Part shown: positions 38,829 through 49,832 of the stretch, in pieces | How the letters are laid out: each line of letters begins with the position of its first letter | Position numbering within the stretch: position 1 is the first letter of the stretch | Assembly: GCF_002954715.1 (NCBI RefSeq) | Contig: NZ_MSCP01000001.1 | Coordinates: 2,084,690-2,148,689 of the forward strand | From: Aliivibrio sifiae | Lineage (GTDB): Bacteria; Pseudomonadota; Gammaproteobacteria; Enterobacterales; Vibrionaceae | DNA: 64,000 nt | Direction of reading: 5' to 3' | Program-made: the position numbers and the translations under genes | The notes under the pieces: generated by a model | Told to the model about the DNA's origin: nothing | The model's database searches: none | Seen by the model: the letters and a program-made list of their open reading frames with translations, nothing else

Positions 38829-39803
38829 TTACTCAGCTAAAGCTTCTTCTTTTAACACTTCTTTTTCCGAACTGTCAGAAACAGGGGCTTCCTTCGCTTC
38901 CAAAGCTTGTTGCTCTTTTATTTTCTGTTCTTGTAGCTCTCGTAATGATTGGTAAATTTTACCCAACTCAACAAACGAATAGCGATGCTCGACAAACTCA
39001 TAAACATTACCAGCCATTGCCAATTTATATAAAGCAATTGCACTTGGGTAGTCACCTTCATGTTGATAGCCTTTAGCTAAATAGAAATAACCCTCTGTTA
39101 ATTTTTCTGCTAACGCGACGTTATTACGTGTTGTAGTTAAGATCTTTTTAAAGAATTCATCTTCTGTTGTTTCTTTTAAAATAACACCAGCAAGATCCCA
39201 TCCAAAATCATCATCTGTACGCTTCTGGTATTGAACCTTAAATTCTTCAGTTGCCACTAATGGATCAACTTCAAGGCCAATCCAGTAGAGCCAAATCGCA
39301 CGATAAGGGTCTGTTGGTGCATCATTATAATGCTTTCTTGCAATCTCATAAGCTTGGTCATAACGTTCACCATAATAAAGGGCAATCGCTAAATTTCGCT
39401 CTGCAAATTGATTCTTTGGATCTAGCTCTAATGCTGAATCTAACGCTTCATAGGCTCCGTCAAAATCGGTATTTTGTGTGTAATAAACACCTAAAATATT
39501 AAATACATCACTTTGATCTGGCTTTAAGTTTAAAGATTGAGTGAAATCAACACGAGCTAAATCACGCAATCCCAAGCTGTCATTAATTAACCCACGCTCA
39601 TAAAACATTTTCGCACGGGTGATATCATCAACATCTGGACGCAATAATAATTGATCCAACCGAGATAACTGTATCTCTTGTTGAATACTTGCTTGTAAAG
39701 GTACCGCCATTGGAGGGGAAACCCATCCTGAAGTGTTATTTGTTGATGCACAACCTGATAAGGCCATTACTACGCCAACTAACGCTATTCGAATCCAATT
39801 CAC
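38829..39803 (-). CDS. nlpI: Lipoprotein NlpI (TPR)
   Basis: NlpI is a TPR outer-membrane lipoprotein that acts as an adaptor for peptidoglycan hydrolases and the protease Prc. The 324-residue precursor has an N-terminal signal with lipobox LSGC (Cys18), so it is lipidated. The body contains TPR repeats (about 60-300), for example GLINDSLGLRDLARVDF and GYQHEGDYPSAIALY. The last 45 residues are acidic and lysine/glutamate-rich, longer than in E. coli (294 residues). It follows pnp on the same strand, as in E. coli. Confidence 0.94.
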   Translation of the reverse strand: MNWIRIALVGVVMALSGCASTNNTSGWVSPPMAVPLQASIQQEIQLSRLDQLLLRPDVDDITRAKMFYERGLINDSLGLRDLARVDFTQSLNLKPDQSDVFNILGVYYTQNTDFDGAYEALDSALELDPKNQFAERNLAIALYYGERYDQAYEIARKHYNDAPTDPYRAIWLYWIGLEVDPLVATEEFKVQYQKRTDDDFGWDLAGVILKETTEDEFFKKILTTTRNNVALAEKLTEGYFYLAKGYQHEGDYPSAIALYKLAMAGNVYEFVEHRYSFVELGKIYQSLRELQEQKIKEQQALEAKEAPVSDSSEKEVLKEEALAE

Positions 39804-39847
39804 TCATTTTCTCCTATGATAAGCTGACTTCTTCTAACTGCAATTAA

Positions 39848-39875
39848 AAGAAAAGGGAGCATTTCTGCTCCCTTT
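39848..39875 (-). terminator. pnp terminator
   Basis: AAAGGGAGCA/TGCTCCCTTT stem with a GAAA tetraloop, followed on the minus strand by CTTTT. It separates pnp from nlpI. Confidence 0.88.
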
Positions 39876-39913
39876 ATAACACGCTTTATATTAAAAGACT
39901 GTAATCAATCAGA

Positions 39914-42043
39914 TTATTCTGCGTCTTTTACTTCAGCAGCAGGCGCTGGGTTTAGCTCAGCATTTGCTTCTTTGATACTTAGACGGATACGGCCTTGACG
40001 GTCGATCTCTAGTACTTTAGTTTTCACTTCTTGACCAACTTGTAGATGATCTGCCACTTTCTCAATACGCTCTTCAGCGATTTGAGAAATATGAACTAGA
40101 CCTTCTTTAGGACCAAGAACCGTTACGAATGCACCGAAATCAACGATACGCATAACTTTACCTGTGTAGATCTTACCCACTTCAACTTCAGCAGTAATTT
40201 CTTCAATACGACGGATAGCTTCTTTAGCAGCAGCACCTTCAGTCGCAGCGATTTTGATAGTACCGTCATCTTCGATTTCGATAGTTGTACCCGTTTCTTC
40301 ACAAAGAGCACGGATAACTGCGCCGCCTTTACCGATAACATCTTTGATCTTATCAGAGCTGATTTTCATTGTGTGGATACGTGGAGCGTATTGTGAGATA
40401 TCTTCACGAGCGCCAGAGATTGCTTCGTCCATAACAGTAAGGATGTGCTTACGCGCGCCTTGTGCTTGGTTTAGAGCGATCTGCATGATCTCTTTAGTGA
40501 TACCTTCAATTTTGATATCCATTTGAAGAGCAGTAATACCTTCGTTAGTACCCGCTACTTTAAAGTCCATGTCACCTAGGTGATCTTCATCGCCAAGGAT
40601 GTCAGAAAGAACAACGAAATCGTCGCCTTCTTTAACAAGACCCATTGCAATACCAGCAACAGACGCTTTAATTGGAACACCCGCATCCATAAGAGCTAGA
40701 GATGTACCACACACAGAAGCCATTGAAGATGAACCGTTAGATTCAGTGATTTCCGATACTACACGAACTGTGTATGGGAATTCTTCAACAGAAGGCATAA
40801 CCGCTTGGATACCACGTTTAGCTAGTTTACCGTGACCAATTTCACGACGCTTAGGAGAACCAACAAAGCCAGTTTCGCCTACACAGTATGGAGGGAAGTT
40901 GTAGTGTAGAAGGAAGTGATCTTTCTTCTCACCCATTAGGCTGTCGATGATTTGAGCATCACGTTGTGTGCCAAGCGTTGCAGTAACAAGAGCTTGAGTT
41001 TCACCACGAGTGAATAAAGAAGAACCGTGTGTACGAGGAAGAACACCTGTACGTACGTCTAGCGCACGAACCATGTCTTTTTCACGACCATCGATACGTG
41101 GGTGGCCAGCAATAATGCGGCTACGTACAACGTTTTTCTCTAGAGAACCAAGCATACCGCGAATTTCACGTTCATCTAGTTCTTCGTTTTGAGCTAGAAG
41201 TGCTTCAACAGCTTCAGTTTTGATTGTACCAACTTGCTCGTAACGCGCCATTTTTTCAGTAATTTGGTACGCTTCAGAAAGACGAGTTTCTGCAAGTTCA
41301 GCAACTTGAGCTTTAAGTTCAGCATTTACTTCTGGAGCAGTCCAATCCCAAGATGGAGTACCTACTTCAGCAGCAAATTCATTGATTGCTTTAATTACTA
41401 CTTGTTGTTGGTCATGACCAAATACAACAGCAGAAAGCATTTCTTCTTCAGATAGGTTGTCAGCTTCTGACTCAACCATTAATACTGCGCCTTCTGTACC
41501 AGACACTACTAGGTCTAGTTTAGAGTTTTCAAGCTCAGTGTTTGATGGGTTAAGAACTAGCTCACCATTGATGTGACCAACACGTGCAGCACCGATAGGA
41601 CCATTGAATGGTACACCAGCGATAGAAAGTGCCGCAGACGTTGCGATCATTGTGATCATGTCTGGGTTTACGTCAGGGTTGATAGAAACAACCGTAGCGA
41701 TAACTTGAACTTCGTTTTTAAACGCACTTGGGAAAAGTGGACGAATTGGACGGTCGATTAGACGAGCCGTTAATGTTTCGCCTTCAGAAGGACGACCTTC
41801 ACGCTTGAAGAAACCACCAGGGATTTTACCAGCAGCGTAAGTACGCTCTTGGTAGTTAACTGTTAATGGGAAGAAATCTTGACCCGGTACTGCGTCTTTT
41901 TTAGCAACAACAGAAACGAATACTGATGTATCGTCCATGCTTGCCATAACAGCTGCAGTTGCTTGACGAGCCATTACGCCCGTTTCTAGAGTTACGGTAT
42001 GGTTACCGTACTGGAATGATTTTACGACTGGATTCGCGAACAT
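39914..42043 (-). CDS. pnp: Polyribonucleotide nucleotidyltransferase (PNPase)
   Basis: PNPase degrades RNA 3'-to-5' phosphorolytically and is a degradosome partner. The 709-residue protein has two RNase PH domains (the second with [18 protein letters not shown]), a KH domain with the GKGGAVI motif near 563 and a C-terminal S1 domain with [20 protein letters not shown] near 632-651. The ATG at 42043 has AAGGA upstream; a start 27 bases earlier is open but weaker. It follows rpsO, and its leader carries a structured element that resembles the E. coli autoregulatory stem. Confidence 0.98.
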   Translation of the reverse strand: MFANPVVKSFQYGNHTVTLETGVMARQATAAVMASMDDTSVFVSVVAKKDAVPGQDFFPLTVNYQERTYAAGKIPGGFFKREGRPSEGETLTARLIDRPIRPLFPSAFKNEVQVIATVVSINPDVNPDMITMIATSAALSIAGVPFNGPIGAARVGHINGELVLNPSNTELENSKLDLVVSGTEGAVLMVESEADNLSEEEMLSAVVFGHDQQQVVIKAINEFAAEVGTPSWDWTAPEVNAELKAQVAELAETRLSEAYQITEKMARYEQVGTIKTEAVEALLAQNEELDEREIRGMLGSLEKNVVRSRIIAGHPRIDGREKDMVRALDVRTGVLPRTHGSSLFTRGETQALVTATLGTQRDAQIIDSLMGEKKDHFLLHYNFPPYCVGETGFVGSPKRREIGHGKLAKRGIQAVMPSVEEFPYTVRVVSEITESNGSSSMASVCGTSLALMDAGVPIKASVAGIAMGLVKEGDDFVVLSDILGDEDHLGDMDFKVAGTNEGITALQMDIKIEGITKEIMQIALNQAQGARKHILTVMDEAISGAREDISQYAPRIHTMKISSDKIKDVIGKGGAVIRALCEETGTTIEIEDDGTIKIAATEGAAAKEAIRRIEEITAEVEVGKIYTGKVMRIVDFGAFVTVLGPKEGLVHISQIAEERIEKVADHLQVGQEVKTKVLEIDRQGRIRLSIKEANAELNPAPAAEVKDAE

Positions 42044-42114
42044 TATTTTTCCTTTATTCTTAACACTCAAACCATTTCTGGCTGAAATTAAGAAAATTTA
42101 AGTGATAATTCAAT

Positions 42115-42205
42115 CTATTACCAATCGCGACTAGTACAAATTTACTTAGCTAAAGATAACTTGTAATAGTCGCGACCTAGTGGCCGACTTCGGTGACTGT
42201 AATAG
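42115..42205 (-). promoter_or_regulatory. Structured pnp 5' leader
   Basis: An outer stem (CTATTAC/GTAATAG, 42115-42121 with 42199-42205) encloses two hairpins: one with a 9-bp TCGCGACTA/TAGTCGCGA helix extended by five more pairs, the other around 42180-42198. In E. coli, RNase III cleaves a long leader stem and PNPase then represses its own translation. A similar fold here is likely. Confidence 0.65.
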
Positions 42206-42315
42206 ATGAACAAAATTATAGAGTTAAAAACGCACACTGCAATTTCAACCGCAATAGTATACCCCAATTAAGGCAATATGCGAGGTTCAGAAATGAAAAA
42301 GGAGAATTGCGGGCA

Positions 42316-42347
42316 CAAAAAAAGGAGCGATAAACGCTCCTTTTTGT
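42316..42347 (-). terminator. rpsO terminator
   Basis: AAAAGGAGCG/CGCTCCTTTT stem with a 5-base loop and a run of seven T on the minus strand, 27 bases after rpsO. It probably separates most rpsO mRNA from pnp. Confidence 0.9.
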
Positions 42348-42373
42348 CAAACTGTCTTTACAGACATCGCAAA

Positions 42374-42643
42374 TTAGCGACGTAGGCCTAGACGTTTGAT
42401 TAGATTTTGGTAACGCTCGCTATTTTTACCTTTTAGGTAATCAAGAAGCTTACGACGGCTAGAAACCATACGTAATAGACCACGACGGCTGTGGTGATCG
42501 TGCTTGTGATTAGCGAAGTGACCTTGAAGGTGGTTGATAGAAGCAGTAAGTAGTGCTACTTGTACTTCTGGTGAACCTGTATCGCCTTCAGATTGTGCGT
42601 ATTCTGCAACGATTGCTGCTTTAGTTTCTGCATTCAGAGACAT
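42374..42643 (-). CDS. rpsO: 30S ribosomal protein S15
   Basis: S15 binds the central domain of 16S rRNA early in 30S assembly. The 89-residue protein has the usual length and motifs: [13 protein letters not shown] near residue 20, [12 protein letters not shown] near 45 and RRKLLDYLK near 63. Its start follows AGGAG. E. coli rpsO is autoregulated through a pseudoknot over the initiation site. The leader here contains complementary GTAG/CTAC segments, but I cannot confirm a pseudoknot. Confidence 0.99.
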   Translation of the reverse strand: MSLNAETKAAIVAEYAQSEGDTGSPEVQVALLTASINHLQGHFANHKHDHHSRRGLLRMVSSRRKLLDYLKGKNSERYQNLIKRLGLRR

Positions 42644-42743
42644 AATGCTCTCCTGATAAGAGTTGTTTAATATATGTAGCAGCCAATCTCTGATTCAGCC
42701 ACTACGCGAAGGGCGAATTATACGGATGAACAATAATAAAGCA

Positions 42744-42780
42744 ATAAAAAAAAGAGCAAAACCACAAGGCTTTGCTCTTT
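42744..42780 (-). terminator. Terminator between truB and rpsO
   Basis: A perfect AAAGAGCAAA/TTTGCTCTTT stem with a 10-base loop, then a T-run on the minus strand, 26 bases after the truB stop. Confidence 0.9.
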
Positions 42781-42805
42781 CTTAATCTAGCTTCTTCAAA
42801 AGTAT

Positions 42806-43765
42806 TTATTTATCTTCTTCTTCGACTTCATCTCGGAAAACAACTAAACGCTTTGGAGCAACACGACCATCATTATCAATATGACCAACACCGATGAATA
42901 AACGATCTTCACCTGATGTCATACGAACGATGCCATCTTGTGGGGCGCCAAACACCTGAACAGGTTGTCCATGCAATACATGATCAGCCAATTCTGGGAT
43001 CATATTAACTTCTGGTAAATCCTGTACTGCAGAGTCCATAGGCATAAGCAATGGATCAAGCAATTCACGAGGTGCAATTTCGTCACGATGCGCTTGTTCT
43101 AACAAGGCTTCAAGATGTTCAATAGTTACCATATTTTCATATTTGTAATTTGATACACCAGTACGACGTAAATACGTTACGTGCGCGCCACAACCTAGCA
43201 TTTCGCCAAGATCATCCGTAATAGTTCGGATGTAAGTACCCTTAGAACAATGTACTTCCATCTCAACTTCATGACCTTCAAAACGGATCAATTCAATTGA
43301 ATAAACCGTAATTTTACGAGACTCACGAGGAACTTCAATGCCTTCTCGAGCGTATTCATACAAAGGGCGACCTTGGTGTTTTAACGCTGAAAACATTGAA
43401 GGGATTTGATCTGTCGTACCACGGAACTTAGCAATACAACGCTCAAGCTGACCACGGTCAACTTTTACTTCACGAGTTTGAACTACTTCGCCATCAGAAT
43501 CCGAAGTGTTAGTACGTTCACCAAGCTTAGCAACAACGCGGTATCGCTTATCAGAATCTAATAGAAACTGAGAGAACTTCGTCGCTTCACCAAAACATAA
43601 TGGCAGCATACCTGTAGCAAGAGGATCAAGAGCACCGGTATGACCTGCTTTTTCAGCAAAGTAAATACGTTTTACTTTTTGTAGCGTATCGTTCGACGTA
43701 ATTCCTGTAGGTTTATCAATTAAGATAACACCATTGACTGGACGACCCTTACGACGACGAGCCAT
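42806..43765 (-). CDS. truB: tRNA pseudouridine-55 synthase TruB
   Basis: TruB makes pseudouridine 55 in the T-loop of most tRNAs and acts as a tRNA chaperone. The 319-residue protein begins with a basic [12 protein letters not shown] segment, has the catalytic aspartate in [11 protein letters not shown] (about residue 49) and a C-terminal PUA domain (about 255-305). Its ATG overlaps the rbfA stop by one base (TAATG), so translation is coupled. Confidence 0.98.
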   Translation of the reverse strand: MARRRKGRPVNGVILIDKPTGITSNDTLQKVKRIYFAEKAGHTGALDPLATGMLPLCFGEATKFSQFLLDSDKRYRVVAKLGERTNTSDSDGEVVQTREVKVDRGQLERCIAKFRGTTDQIPSMFSALKHQGRPLYEYAREGIEVPRESRKITVYSIELIRFEGHEVEMEVHCSKGTYIRTITDDLGEMLGCGAHVTYLRRTGVSNYKYENMVTIEHLEALLEQAHRDEIAPRELLDPLLMPMDSAVQDLPEVNMIPELADHVLHGQPVQVFGAPQDGIVRMTSGEDRLFIGVGHIDNDGRVAPKRLVVFRDEVEEEDK

Positions 43766-44172
43766 TACTCTTCACCTTCATCTGATTCAGTACGACCAGA
43801 TTCAGCCATTTTACGCTTATCTGTGTTTACAACGTCCGACACTAAATTAGACATACGCATACCTTCAACAAGTGTATTGTCGTAAGTAAAGCGAACTTCA
43901 GGCGTTAGACGATGACGAATACGCTTACCAAGCATCATTCGAACTGGCACTTCATGTTCTTTTAGTGCTGCTAGGCATGTTTCAGGCGTTTGATCACCAA
44001 CACAGAAGAAAGTAACGAATACTTTTGCGTATGCAAGATCACGAGATACTTCAACATCAGAAATGGTAACCATACCGATGCGTGAATCACGAACTTCGCG
44101 TTGTAGAATTAGAGCTAATTCTTTTTGTAATTGTTGCGACACACGTTGTGTGCGGCTAAATTCTTTTGACAT
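43765..44172 (-). CDS. rbfA: Ribosome-binding factor RbfA
   Basis: RbfA aids 30S maturation and cold-shock adaptation, binding near helix 1 of 16S rRNA. The 135-residue protein is a compact KH-like domain ([20 protein letters not shown] start; [19 protein letters not shown] near 31-49) with an acidic tail. I used the ATG at 44172; a GTG four codons upstream is possible. A strong hairpin lies in the gap from infB. Confidence 0.97.
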   Translation of the reverse strand: MSKEFSRTQRVSQQLQKELALILQREVRDSRIGMVTISDVEVSRDLAYAKVFVTFFCVGDQTPETCLAALKEHEVPVRMMLGKRIRHRLTPEVRFTYDNTLVEGMRMSNLVSDVVNTDKRKMAESGRTESDEGEE

Positions 44173-44194
44173 ATCATTTCTCACTTAGAAAGAT

Positions 44195-44221
44195 GGGGGG
44201 CTTGGTAATTACCAGCCCCCC
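44195..44221 (-). repeat. Very stable hairpin between infB and rbfA
   Basis: GGGGGGC and GCCCCCC pair, and the interior TGGTAATTACCA pairs with itself, so the two arms form one almost continuous long helix. There is no T-run, so it is more likely an RNase processing or mRNA-stability element than a terminator. Confidence 0.6.
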
Positions 44222-44283
44222 ATGGTGTATTCAACAACCGATTACTACTTATCGTTAATAATAACGTTAGTAATTATAGTCAA

Positions 44284-46959
44284 TTAGTCAAGAGTACGTT
44301 TGATCTCAACAATTTCGAATACTTCGATTTGGTCGCCAGCGCGAACATCGTTGTAGTTCTTAACGCCGATACCACACTCGTAACCATTTTTAACTTCAGC
44401 AACGTCATCTTTGAAGCGACGTAGTGATTCAAGCTCACCTTCGTAGATAACTACGTTTTCACGTAGAACACGAATTGGGTTGTTACGCTTGATTGTACCT
44501 TCAGTAACCATACAACCAGCGATAGCGCCAAGTTTAGGAGACTTAAATACTTCACGTACTTGTGCAAGACCAATGATTTCTTGACGGAATTCAGGTGCAA
44601 GCATACCACCCATCGCTTGTTTAACTTCGTCAATCAATTGGTAGATGATTGAGTAGTAGCGAAGGTCTAGGTTTTCGTTTTCGATTGTACGACGAGCAGT
44701 CGCATCAGCACGAACGTTGAAGCCTAGAAGGATTGCATTAGATGCTGCTGCAAGTGTTGCGTCAGTTTCAGTAATACCACCAACACCAGAACCAATGATG
44801 TTCACTTTAACTTCGTCAGTAGACAGTTTAAGTAGTGAATCAGCGATTGCTTCAACAGAACCTTGAACGTCCGCTTTAAGTACAACGTTACATTCAGCAA
44901 CTTCACCAGCTTCCATGTTTGCAAACATGTTTTCTAGTTTCGCTTTTTGTTGACGAGCTAGTTTAACATCACGGAATTTACCTTGACGGTAGTTAGCAAC
45001 TTCACGCGCTTTACGCTCATCACGAACAACTGTTGCTTCATCACCTGATGCTGGAACGCCAGAAAGACCAAGAATTTCTACAGGAATAGATGGACCCGCA
45101 GATTCGATGTCTTTACCGTTTTCATCGCGCATTGCACGAACACGGCCATACTCTTGACCACAAAGAACGATATCGCCTTTGTTTAAAGTTCCTGATTGAA
45201 CAAGAACAGTAGCTACTGGACCACGGCCTTTATCTAGACGAGATTCAACAACAACACCTGACGCCATACCTTCTTTAACCGCAGTTAATTCAAGTACTTC
45301 AGATTGAAGAAGGATAGCTTCTAGAAGACCTTCGATGTTCGTACCTTGCTTAGCAGAGATATGAACGAAGATGTTCTCGCCGCCCCACTCCTCAGGAATA
45401 ACGTCGTATTGAGCAAGCTCATTTTTAACGTTATCTGGGTTAGCGCCTTCTTTATCGATTTTGTTTACAGCAACAATCAGAGGTACACCAGCCGCTTTTG
45501 CGTGTTGGATAGCTTCGATTGTTTGTGGCATAACACCATCATCTGCAGCAACAACAAGTACAACGATATCTGTCGCTTGAGCACCACGAGCACGCATAGC
45601 AGTAAAGGCTGCGTGTCCAGGAGTATCAAGGAAAGTGATCATACCGTTGTCAGTTTCAACGTGGTATGCACCGATGTGTTGTGTAATACCACCAGCTTCC
45701 GCATCAGCAACGTGTGCACGACGGATGTAATCCAGTGTAGAAGTTTTACCGTGGTCAACGTGACCCATGATAGTAACAACAGGTGCACGGCCTTCAACAG
45801 CAGCACTATTATCACGATCAGACAGTACCGCTTCTTCTAATTCGTTTTCTTTACGAAGAACCACTTTATGACCCATTTCTTCAGCAACTAGAGCAGCTGT
45901 TTCTTGGTCAATAACTTGGTTGATAGTCGCCATAGCGCCCATCTTCATCATAACTTTAATAACTTCAGTTGCTTTTACTGACATTTTGTTTGCCAGTTCA
46001 GAAACAACAATTGTCTCACCAATCGCAACATCTTGTTTAGCAACAGTTGCTGACTTATCAAAGCCATGCTGCATAGATGTTGGTTTGTTTACTTGAGGTT
46101 TCTTGTTGCGACCGCCACGTTGGTTACGACCACCGCGAGCTGGTTCAGCTGGTTTTGCTTTCTTCTTACGACGACGAGGTTGTTGCTCATCTTTACGGTC
46201 AGCAGCATCTTCCGCTTCACGAGCGTGAGATGAAGTTGTCACGTGATAATCTGCAGTTTTTTCAGCTGCTGATTTTTTCTGCTCTTCTTCTTTCCAACGA
46301 GCTTCATTTTCTTCAGCAAGTTTACGAGCATCTTCAACCAGTTTTGCAGCTTCTGCTTCTGCTTTACGAGTCGCTTCTTGTTCTTGACGAAGTTTTAGTT
46401 CATCAGCTTCTTTTTTTGCTTGATCGTTTTTAGTAGTCATTTCTTTTTTAGCCTTTTCGGTCTCAGCTTGCTTCGCTTTTTGTTCAGCGTCACGTTTTGC
46501 TTTAACCTCTGCTTCAGCATCACGCTTAGCTTTTTCTTCCGCTTCACGTTGTGCTTTCTGTTCAACTTCGCGAATTGCAGCATCCTCTGCATCACGTTTT
46601 GTTTGCTCTTCAGCTTCTGCTTTCAGCTGCTCAGTTTTCTTCTCTTCTTCAAGTGTGCTTGCTTTTACATAAGTACGTTTTTTACGTACTTCTACTTGCA
46701 CATCTTTACTTTTACCGCCAGTACCAGCAACACTTAATGTACTACGAGTCTTACGTTGAAGAGTTAGACGGGTTGGTGAAGCACTTTCATCAGCACTACC
46801 ATGCTCTTTCTTTAGGTGAACTAGCAACGATTGCTTTTCACCTTCAGAAACAGAATCGCCATCTTTTTTATTAATACCAGCATCTGAAAATTGCTGAAGT
46901 AAGCGGTCAACTGGAGTTCCAATTTCATCACTAAGTGCTTTTACCGTAAGCTTTGTCAT
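44284..46959 (-). CDS. infB: Translation initiation factor IF-2
   Basis: IF-2 is the GTPase that delivers fMet-tRNA to the 30S subunit. The 891-residue protein has an IF2-N domain (1-50), a long charged coiled-coil linker rich in Glu, Ala and Lys (about 95-260), a second IF2-N domain near 310, and the G domain with [17 protein letters not shown] and NKID, followed by domains II-IV. It starts 23 bases after nusA. In E. coli internal starts give shorter isoforms; I did not find an obvious in-frame site that proves one here. Confidence 0.98.
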   Translation of the reverse strand: MTKLTVKALSDEIGTPVDRLLQQFSDAGINKKDGDSVSEGEKQSLLVHLKKEHGSADESASPTRLTLQRKTRSTLSVAGTGGKSKDVQVEVRKKRTYVKASTLEEEKKTEQLKAEAEEQTKRDAEDAAIREVEQKAQREAEEKAKRDAEAEVKAKRDAEQKAKQAETEKAKKEMTTKNDQAKKEADELKLRQEQEATRKAEAEAAKLVEDARKLAEENEARWKEEEQKKSAAEKTADYHVTTSSHAREAEDAADRKDEQQPRRRKKKAKPAEPARGGRNQRGGRNKKPQVNKPTSMQHGFDKSATVAKQDVAIGETIVVSELANKMSVKATEVIKVMMKMGAMATINQVIDQETAALVAEEMGHKVVLRKENELEEAVLSDRDNSAAVEGRAPVVTIMGHVDHGKTSTLDYIRRAHVADAEAGGITQHIGAYHVETDNGMITFLDTPGHAAFTAMRARGAQATDIVVLVVAADDGVMPQTIEAIQHAKAAGVPLIVAVNKIDKEGANPDNVKNELAQYDVIPEEWGGENIFVHISAKQGTNIEGLLEAILLQSEVLELTAVKEGMASGVVVESRLDKGRGPVATVLVQSGTLNKGDIVLCGQEYGRVRAMRDENGKDIESAGPSIPVEILGLSGVPASGDEATVVRDERKAREVANYRQGKFRDVKLARQQKAKLENMFANMEAGEVAECNVVLKADVQGSVEAIADSLLKLSTDEVKVNIIGSGVGGITETDATLAAASNAILLGFNVRADATARRTIENENLDLRYYSIIYQLIDEVKQAMGGMLAPEFRQEIIGLAQVREVFKSPKLGAIAGCMVTEGTIKRNNPIRVLRENVVIYEGELESLRRFKDDVAEVKNGYECGIGVKNYNDVRAGDQIEVFEIVEIKRTLD

Positions 46960-46982
46960 ACCGCTTCTCCTTGCTGAAATAA

Positions 46983-48470
46983 TTATGCTTCGTCGCTAAA
47001 CCAACAAATGTTACGTGCTGCCATGATTAACTCACCAGCACGAGCTTCCGTCAGGTCTTCAATATCAGACAGTTCATCAACACCTTGGTCTGCAAGATCT
47101 TCAAGTGTAATTACACCTTTAGCTGCAAGTTTAAACGCTAATTCACGTTCTAGACCGTCAAGTGCAAGTAGGTCTTCTGCTGGCTCAATACCATCAAGAG
47201 ATTCTTCTTGCGCCAATGCAAGTGTTGTTAATGCTTCTTTAGCGCGAGTACGAAGAAGATCAACTGTTTCTTCGTTTAAAGCTTCAACTTCTAATAGTTC
47301 GTTTACAGGTACGTAAGCGATCTCTTCAAGCGTAGTGAAACCTTCTTCAACTAATAGTTGAGCAAAATCTTCATCGATATCTAAATGCTTAACAAATGCA
47401 TCAATAGAGCCTTGAGCTTCTTCTTGGTGCTTCTTGTTAAGATCTGCAACTGTCATTACGTTTAATTCCCAACCAGTTAGTTGAGACGCTAGACGTACGT
47501 TTTGACCACTACGGCCAATTGCTTGTGCTAGGTTATCAGCTTCAACAGCAATATCCATCGTATTATTGTCTTCATCAACAATAATAGAAGCAACTTCAGC
47601 AGGAGCCATTGCATTGATAACGAATTGTGCAGGGTTATCATCCCAAAGCACTATATCAATACGCTCACCACCTAAATCGTTCGATACAGCTTGAACTCGA
47701 GCACCACGCATACCAACACACGCACCCACTGGGTCAATACGTTTGTCGTTAGTTTTCACTGCGATTTTAGCACGAGAACCTGGATCACGAGCAGCCGCTT
47801 TTAGTTCAATCAGTTCTTCACCGATTTCTGGCACTTCTACGCGGAATAGTTCAGTTAGCATAATGCCTTTTGAGCGAGTCATGAATAACTGGAAGCCACG
47901 AGCTTCTGGTTTAACTGCGTATAAAAGACCACGAACACGGTCACCTGGACGGAAGTTTTCACGTGGAAGTTGATCTTCACGTAAAATTACCGCTTCAGCG
48001 TTATTACCAAGATCAACGATGATAGCATCACGATTTACTTTTTTAACGATACCAGTGATTAACTCACCTTCGTTATCAATAAATTGTTCAACAATCATTG
48101 CACGTTCTGCTTCACGTACTTTTTGTACGATAACTTGTTTCGCTGTTTGTGTAGTAATACGGTCAAATGTTACTGACTCGATATCATCTTCAATGTAACC
48201 ACCAACTTCGATAGTCTCATCTTCAAACTGTGCTGCTTCAATAGAAATTTCAAGCGTTGGATGTTCAACGTTTTCTACTGCAACCCAACGACGGAAAGTT
48301 TCAAAGTTACCTGTTTTGCGATCGATCGCTACACGTACTTCAATTTCCAATTCAGATTTTTTCTTTGTTGCTGTTGCTAGCGCGATTTCTAATGCTTCAA
48401 AAATTCGCTCACGAGGAACAGCTTTTTCATTTGATACTGCTTCTACAACAGCTAAGATTTCTTTGTTCAT
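46983..48470 (-). CDS. nusA: Transcription termination/antitermination protein NusA
   Basis: NusA binds RNA polymerase and RNA and modulates pausing, termination and antitermination. The 495-residue protein has an N-terminal RNAP-binding domain (1-130), S1 (about 133-200), two KH domains (about 200-345, including [12 protein letters not shown] and [11 protein letters not shown]) and two acidic helix-hairpin-helix repeats to the C-terminus (about 360-490), as in gammaproteobacteria. It follows rimP by 17 bases. Confidence 0.98.
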   Translation of the reverse strand: MNKEILAVVEAVSNEKAVPRERIFEALEIALATATKKKSELEIEVRVAIDRKTGNFETFRRWVAVENVEHPTLEISIEAAQFEDETIEVGGYIEDDIESVTFDRITTQTAKQVIVQKVREAERAMIVEQFIDNEGELITGIVKKVNRDAIIVDLGNNAEAVILREDQLPRENFRPGDRVRGLLYAVKPEARGFQLFMTRSKGIMLTELFRVEVPEIGEELIELKAAARDPGSRAKIAVKTNDKRIDPVGACVGMRGARVQAVSNDLGGERIDIVLWDDNPAQFVINAMAPAEVASIIVDEDNNTMDIAVEADNLAQAIGRSGQNVRLASQLTGWELNVMTVADLNKKHQEEAQGSIDAFVKHLDIDEDFAQLLVEEGFTTLEEIAYVPVNELLEVEALNEETVDLLRTRAKEALTTLALAQEESLDGIEPAEDLLALDGLERELAFKLAAKGVITLEDLADQGVDELSDIEDLTEARAGELIMAARNICWFSDEA

Positions 48471-48487
48471 TTTAGCCTCTATCAGCC

Positions 48488-48943
48488 TTAAAATTTAGGA
48501 ACTAAGTTCGCCTTTGAAATGTTGCTTAACGCAAATTCTTCATTGTTACCATCAACTGTAACCGTAACAATCTCACCGTTAATGTCTAGAATATCTCCTT
48601 TCCATTTACGACGGTTATTCATCGGCATCTTTAATACAAGGCTGACCTCGTGACCAACAAATTGTTGATAATGTGCTGCTTTAAACAGTGGACGTTCAAG
48701 ACCTGGAGACGAAACCTCTAGGTTATATGCTACTGTAATTGGATCTTCTACATCCATTACTGCACTGATTTGACGACTGGCTTCTGCACAGTCCTCCACA
48801 AAGATGCCATTTTCATGGTCGATAAATACACGCAACGTTGAATGTTCACCCGCACGAATAAATTCCAAACCGACCAATTCATAACCTAAAGCACCAACAG
48901 GAGCCTCAAGCATTTCTGTTAGTTGTCTTTCTAATCCTGTCAT
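48488..48943 (-). CDS. rimP: Ribosome maturation factor RimP
   Basis: RimP supports 30S maturation. The 151-residue protein fits the family, with [12 protein letters not shown] near 20, [20 protein letters not shown] near 48-67 and [11 protein letters not shown] near 76-86. The ATG at 48943 has AGGGG upstream; the 49 codons of open frame before it come from the terminator region and are not RimP-like. It is the first protein gene of the metY-rimP-nusA-infB transcript. Confidence 0.97.
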   Translation of the reverse strand: MTGLERQLTEMLEAPVGALGYELVGLEFIRAGEHSTLRVFIDHENGIFVEDCAEASRQISAVMDVEDPITVAYNLEVSSPGLERPLFKAAHYQQFVGHEVSLVLKMPMNNRRKWKGDILDINGEIVTVTVDGNNEEFALSNISKANLVPKF

Positions 48944-49012
48944 TGATATCCCCTGAAAACAAAAAAAGGGCACTAAAGGCCCAATTCTTAAAAAACAGTC
49001 TGTTTCAGATAG

Positions 49013-49039
49013 CAAAAAACCCCGATAATTGCGGGGTTT
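49013..49039 (-). terminator. Terminator-like hairpin between tRNA-fMet and rimP
   Basis: An AAACCCCG/CGGGGTTT stem with a 7-base loop and a T-run on the minus strand, 69 bases downstream of tRNA-fMet and 69 bases upstream of rimP. It should partly uncouple tRNA from mRNA synthesis; antitermination or readthrough could still feed rimP. Confidence 0.8.
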
Positions 49040-49108
49040 AGTACTGCTGGACCCTGAATGCCACTTGCGTGACTTATCTAATAATAGCAATTACTCTTAT
49101 TAGATAAT

Positions 49109-49185
<77 letters not shown>

Positions 49186-49254
49186 TCCGAAAAGAACAAA
49201 GAAAGTATAGTTTCTTTATCCTTTTATTACAAGAATCAGATTCTTGTCTGAATA

Positions 49255-49339
49255 TGGTGCCGAGAGAGGGACTTGAACCCTCACACCATAAGGCACTAGC
49301 ACCTCATGCTAGCGTGTCTACCAATTTCACCATCTCGGC
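49255..49339 (-). tRNA. leuU: tRNA-Leu(GAG)
   Basis: An 85-base class II tRNA with encoded CCA and anticodon GAG in loop ATGAGGT of the CTAGC/GCTAG stem, reading CUU and CUC. It lies between secG and metY exactly as leuU does in E. coli, and starts nine bases after the secG stop. Confidence 0.96.
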
Positions 49340-49348
49340 TAAAGTCGT

Positions 49349-49681
49349 TTAAAGAGGTACGTCGCTGTTTCCAGTAGCAGGAACGTCACTCGTATTATCA
49401 GTTGTTTGCTCTGTTGCTTGTTGATCTAACTTAAGATCAAAGCCTTCAGATTTATGCGTAGACATATTGCCTAGCGCTAAGCTGATAATAAAAAATACTG
49501 TTGCACAAAGTGCAGTCATTCGGGTTAAAAAGTTTCCAGAGCCACCAGAGCCAAATACTGTATTTGATGCTCCAGCCCCAAATGAAGCTCCCATATCTGC
49601 GCCTTTACCGTGTTGTACCAATACTAGGCCAATTACACCGACTGCGGCAATCAGATAAATCACAAGTAGAATAGTATGCAT
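49349..49681 (-). CDS. secG: Protein translocase subunit SecG
   Basis: SecG is the accessory subunit of the SecYEG translocon. The 110-residue protein has two membrane helices (about 3-23 and 53-72), the conserved GLVLVQHGKGADMGASFGAGASNT segment between them (shown here only as its landmark), and a polar, proline-containing C-terminal tail. I chose ATG 49681; the longer frame upstream is not SecG-like. It follows glmM, as in E. coli. Confidence 0.97.
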   Translation of the reverse strand: MHTILLVIYLIAAVGVIGLVLVQHGKGADMGASFGAGASNTVFGSGGSGNFLTRMTALCATVFFIISLALGNMSTHKSEGFDLKLDQQATEQTTDNTSDVPATGNSDVPL

Positions 49682-49832
49682 TCCGTCACCCATGTATCTA
49701 ATTAATGTACCGGTAGCCCATTGGCAACACCAGCGCCCTCTCAATTAAGAGGCCGAGGGATATTAACCAAACTAGGCTACTATGACAAGTTAAAATTAAC
49801 AAAAAACGTTCAATTTCATTTAATTGGTTAAA

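Noticed and set aside
45346..45840. 164-codon plus-strand open frame inside infB
   Set aside because: Antisense shadow of the IF-2 G domain; no homology and infB is certain.
46420..46874. Plus-strand frames opposite the IF-2 linker
   Set aside because: Shadows of the Glu/Lys/Ala-rich coiled-coil coding strand, giving Phe/Leu/Ser-rich translations.
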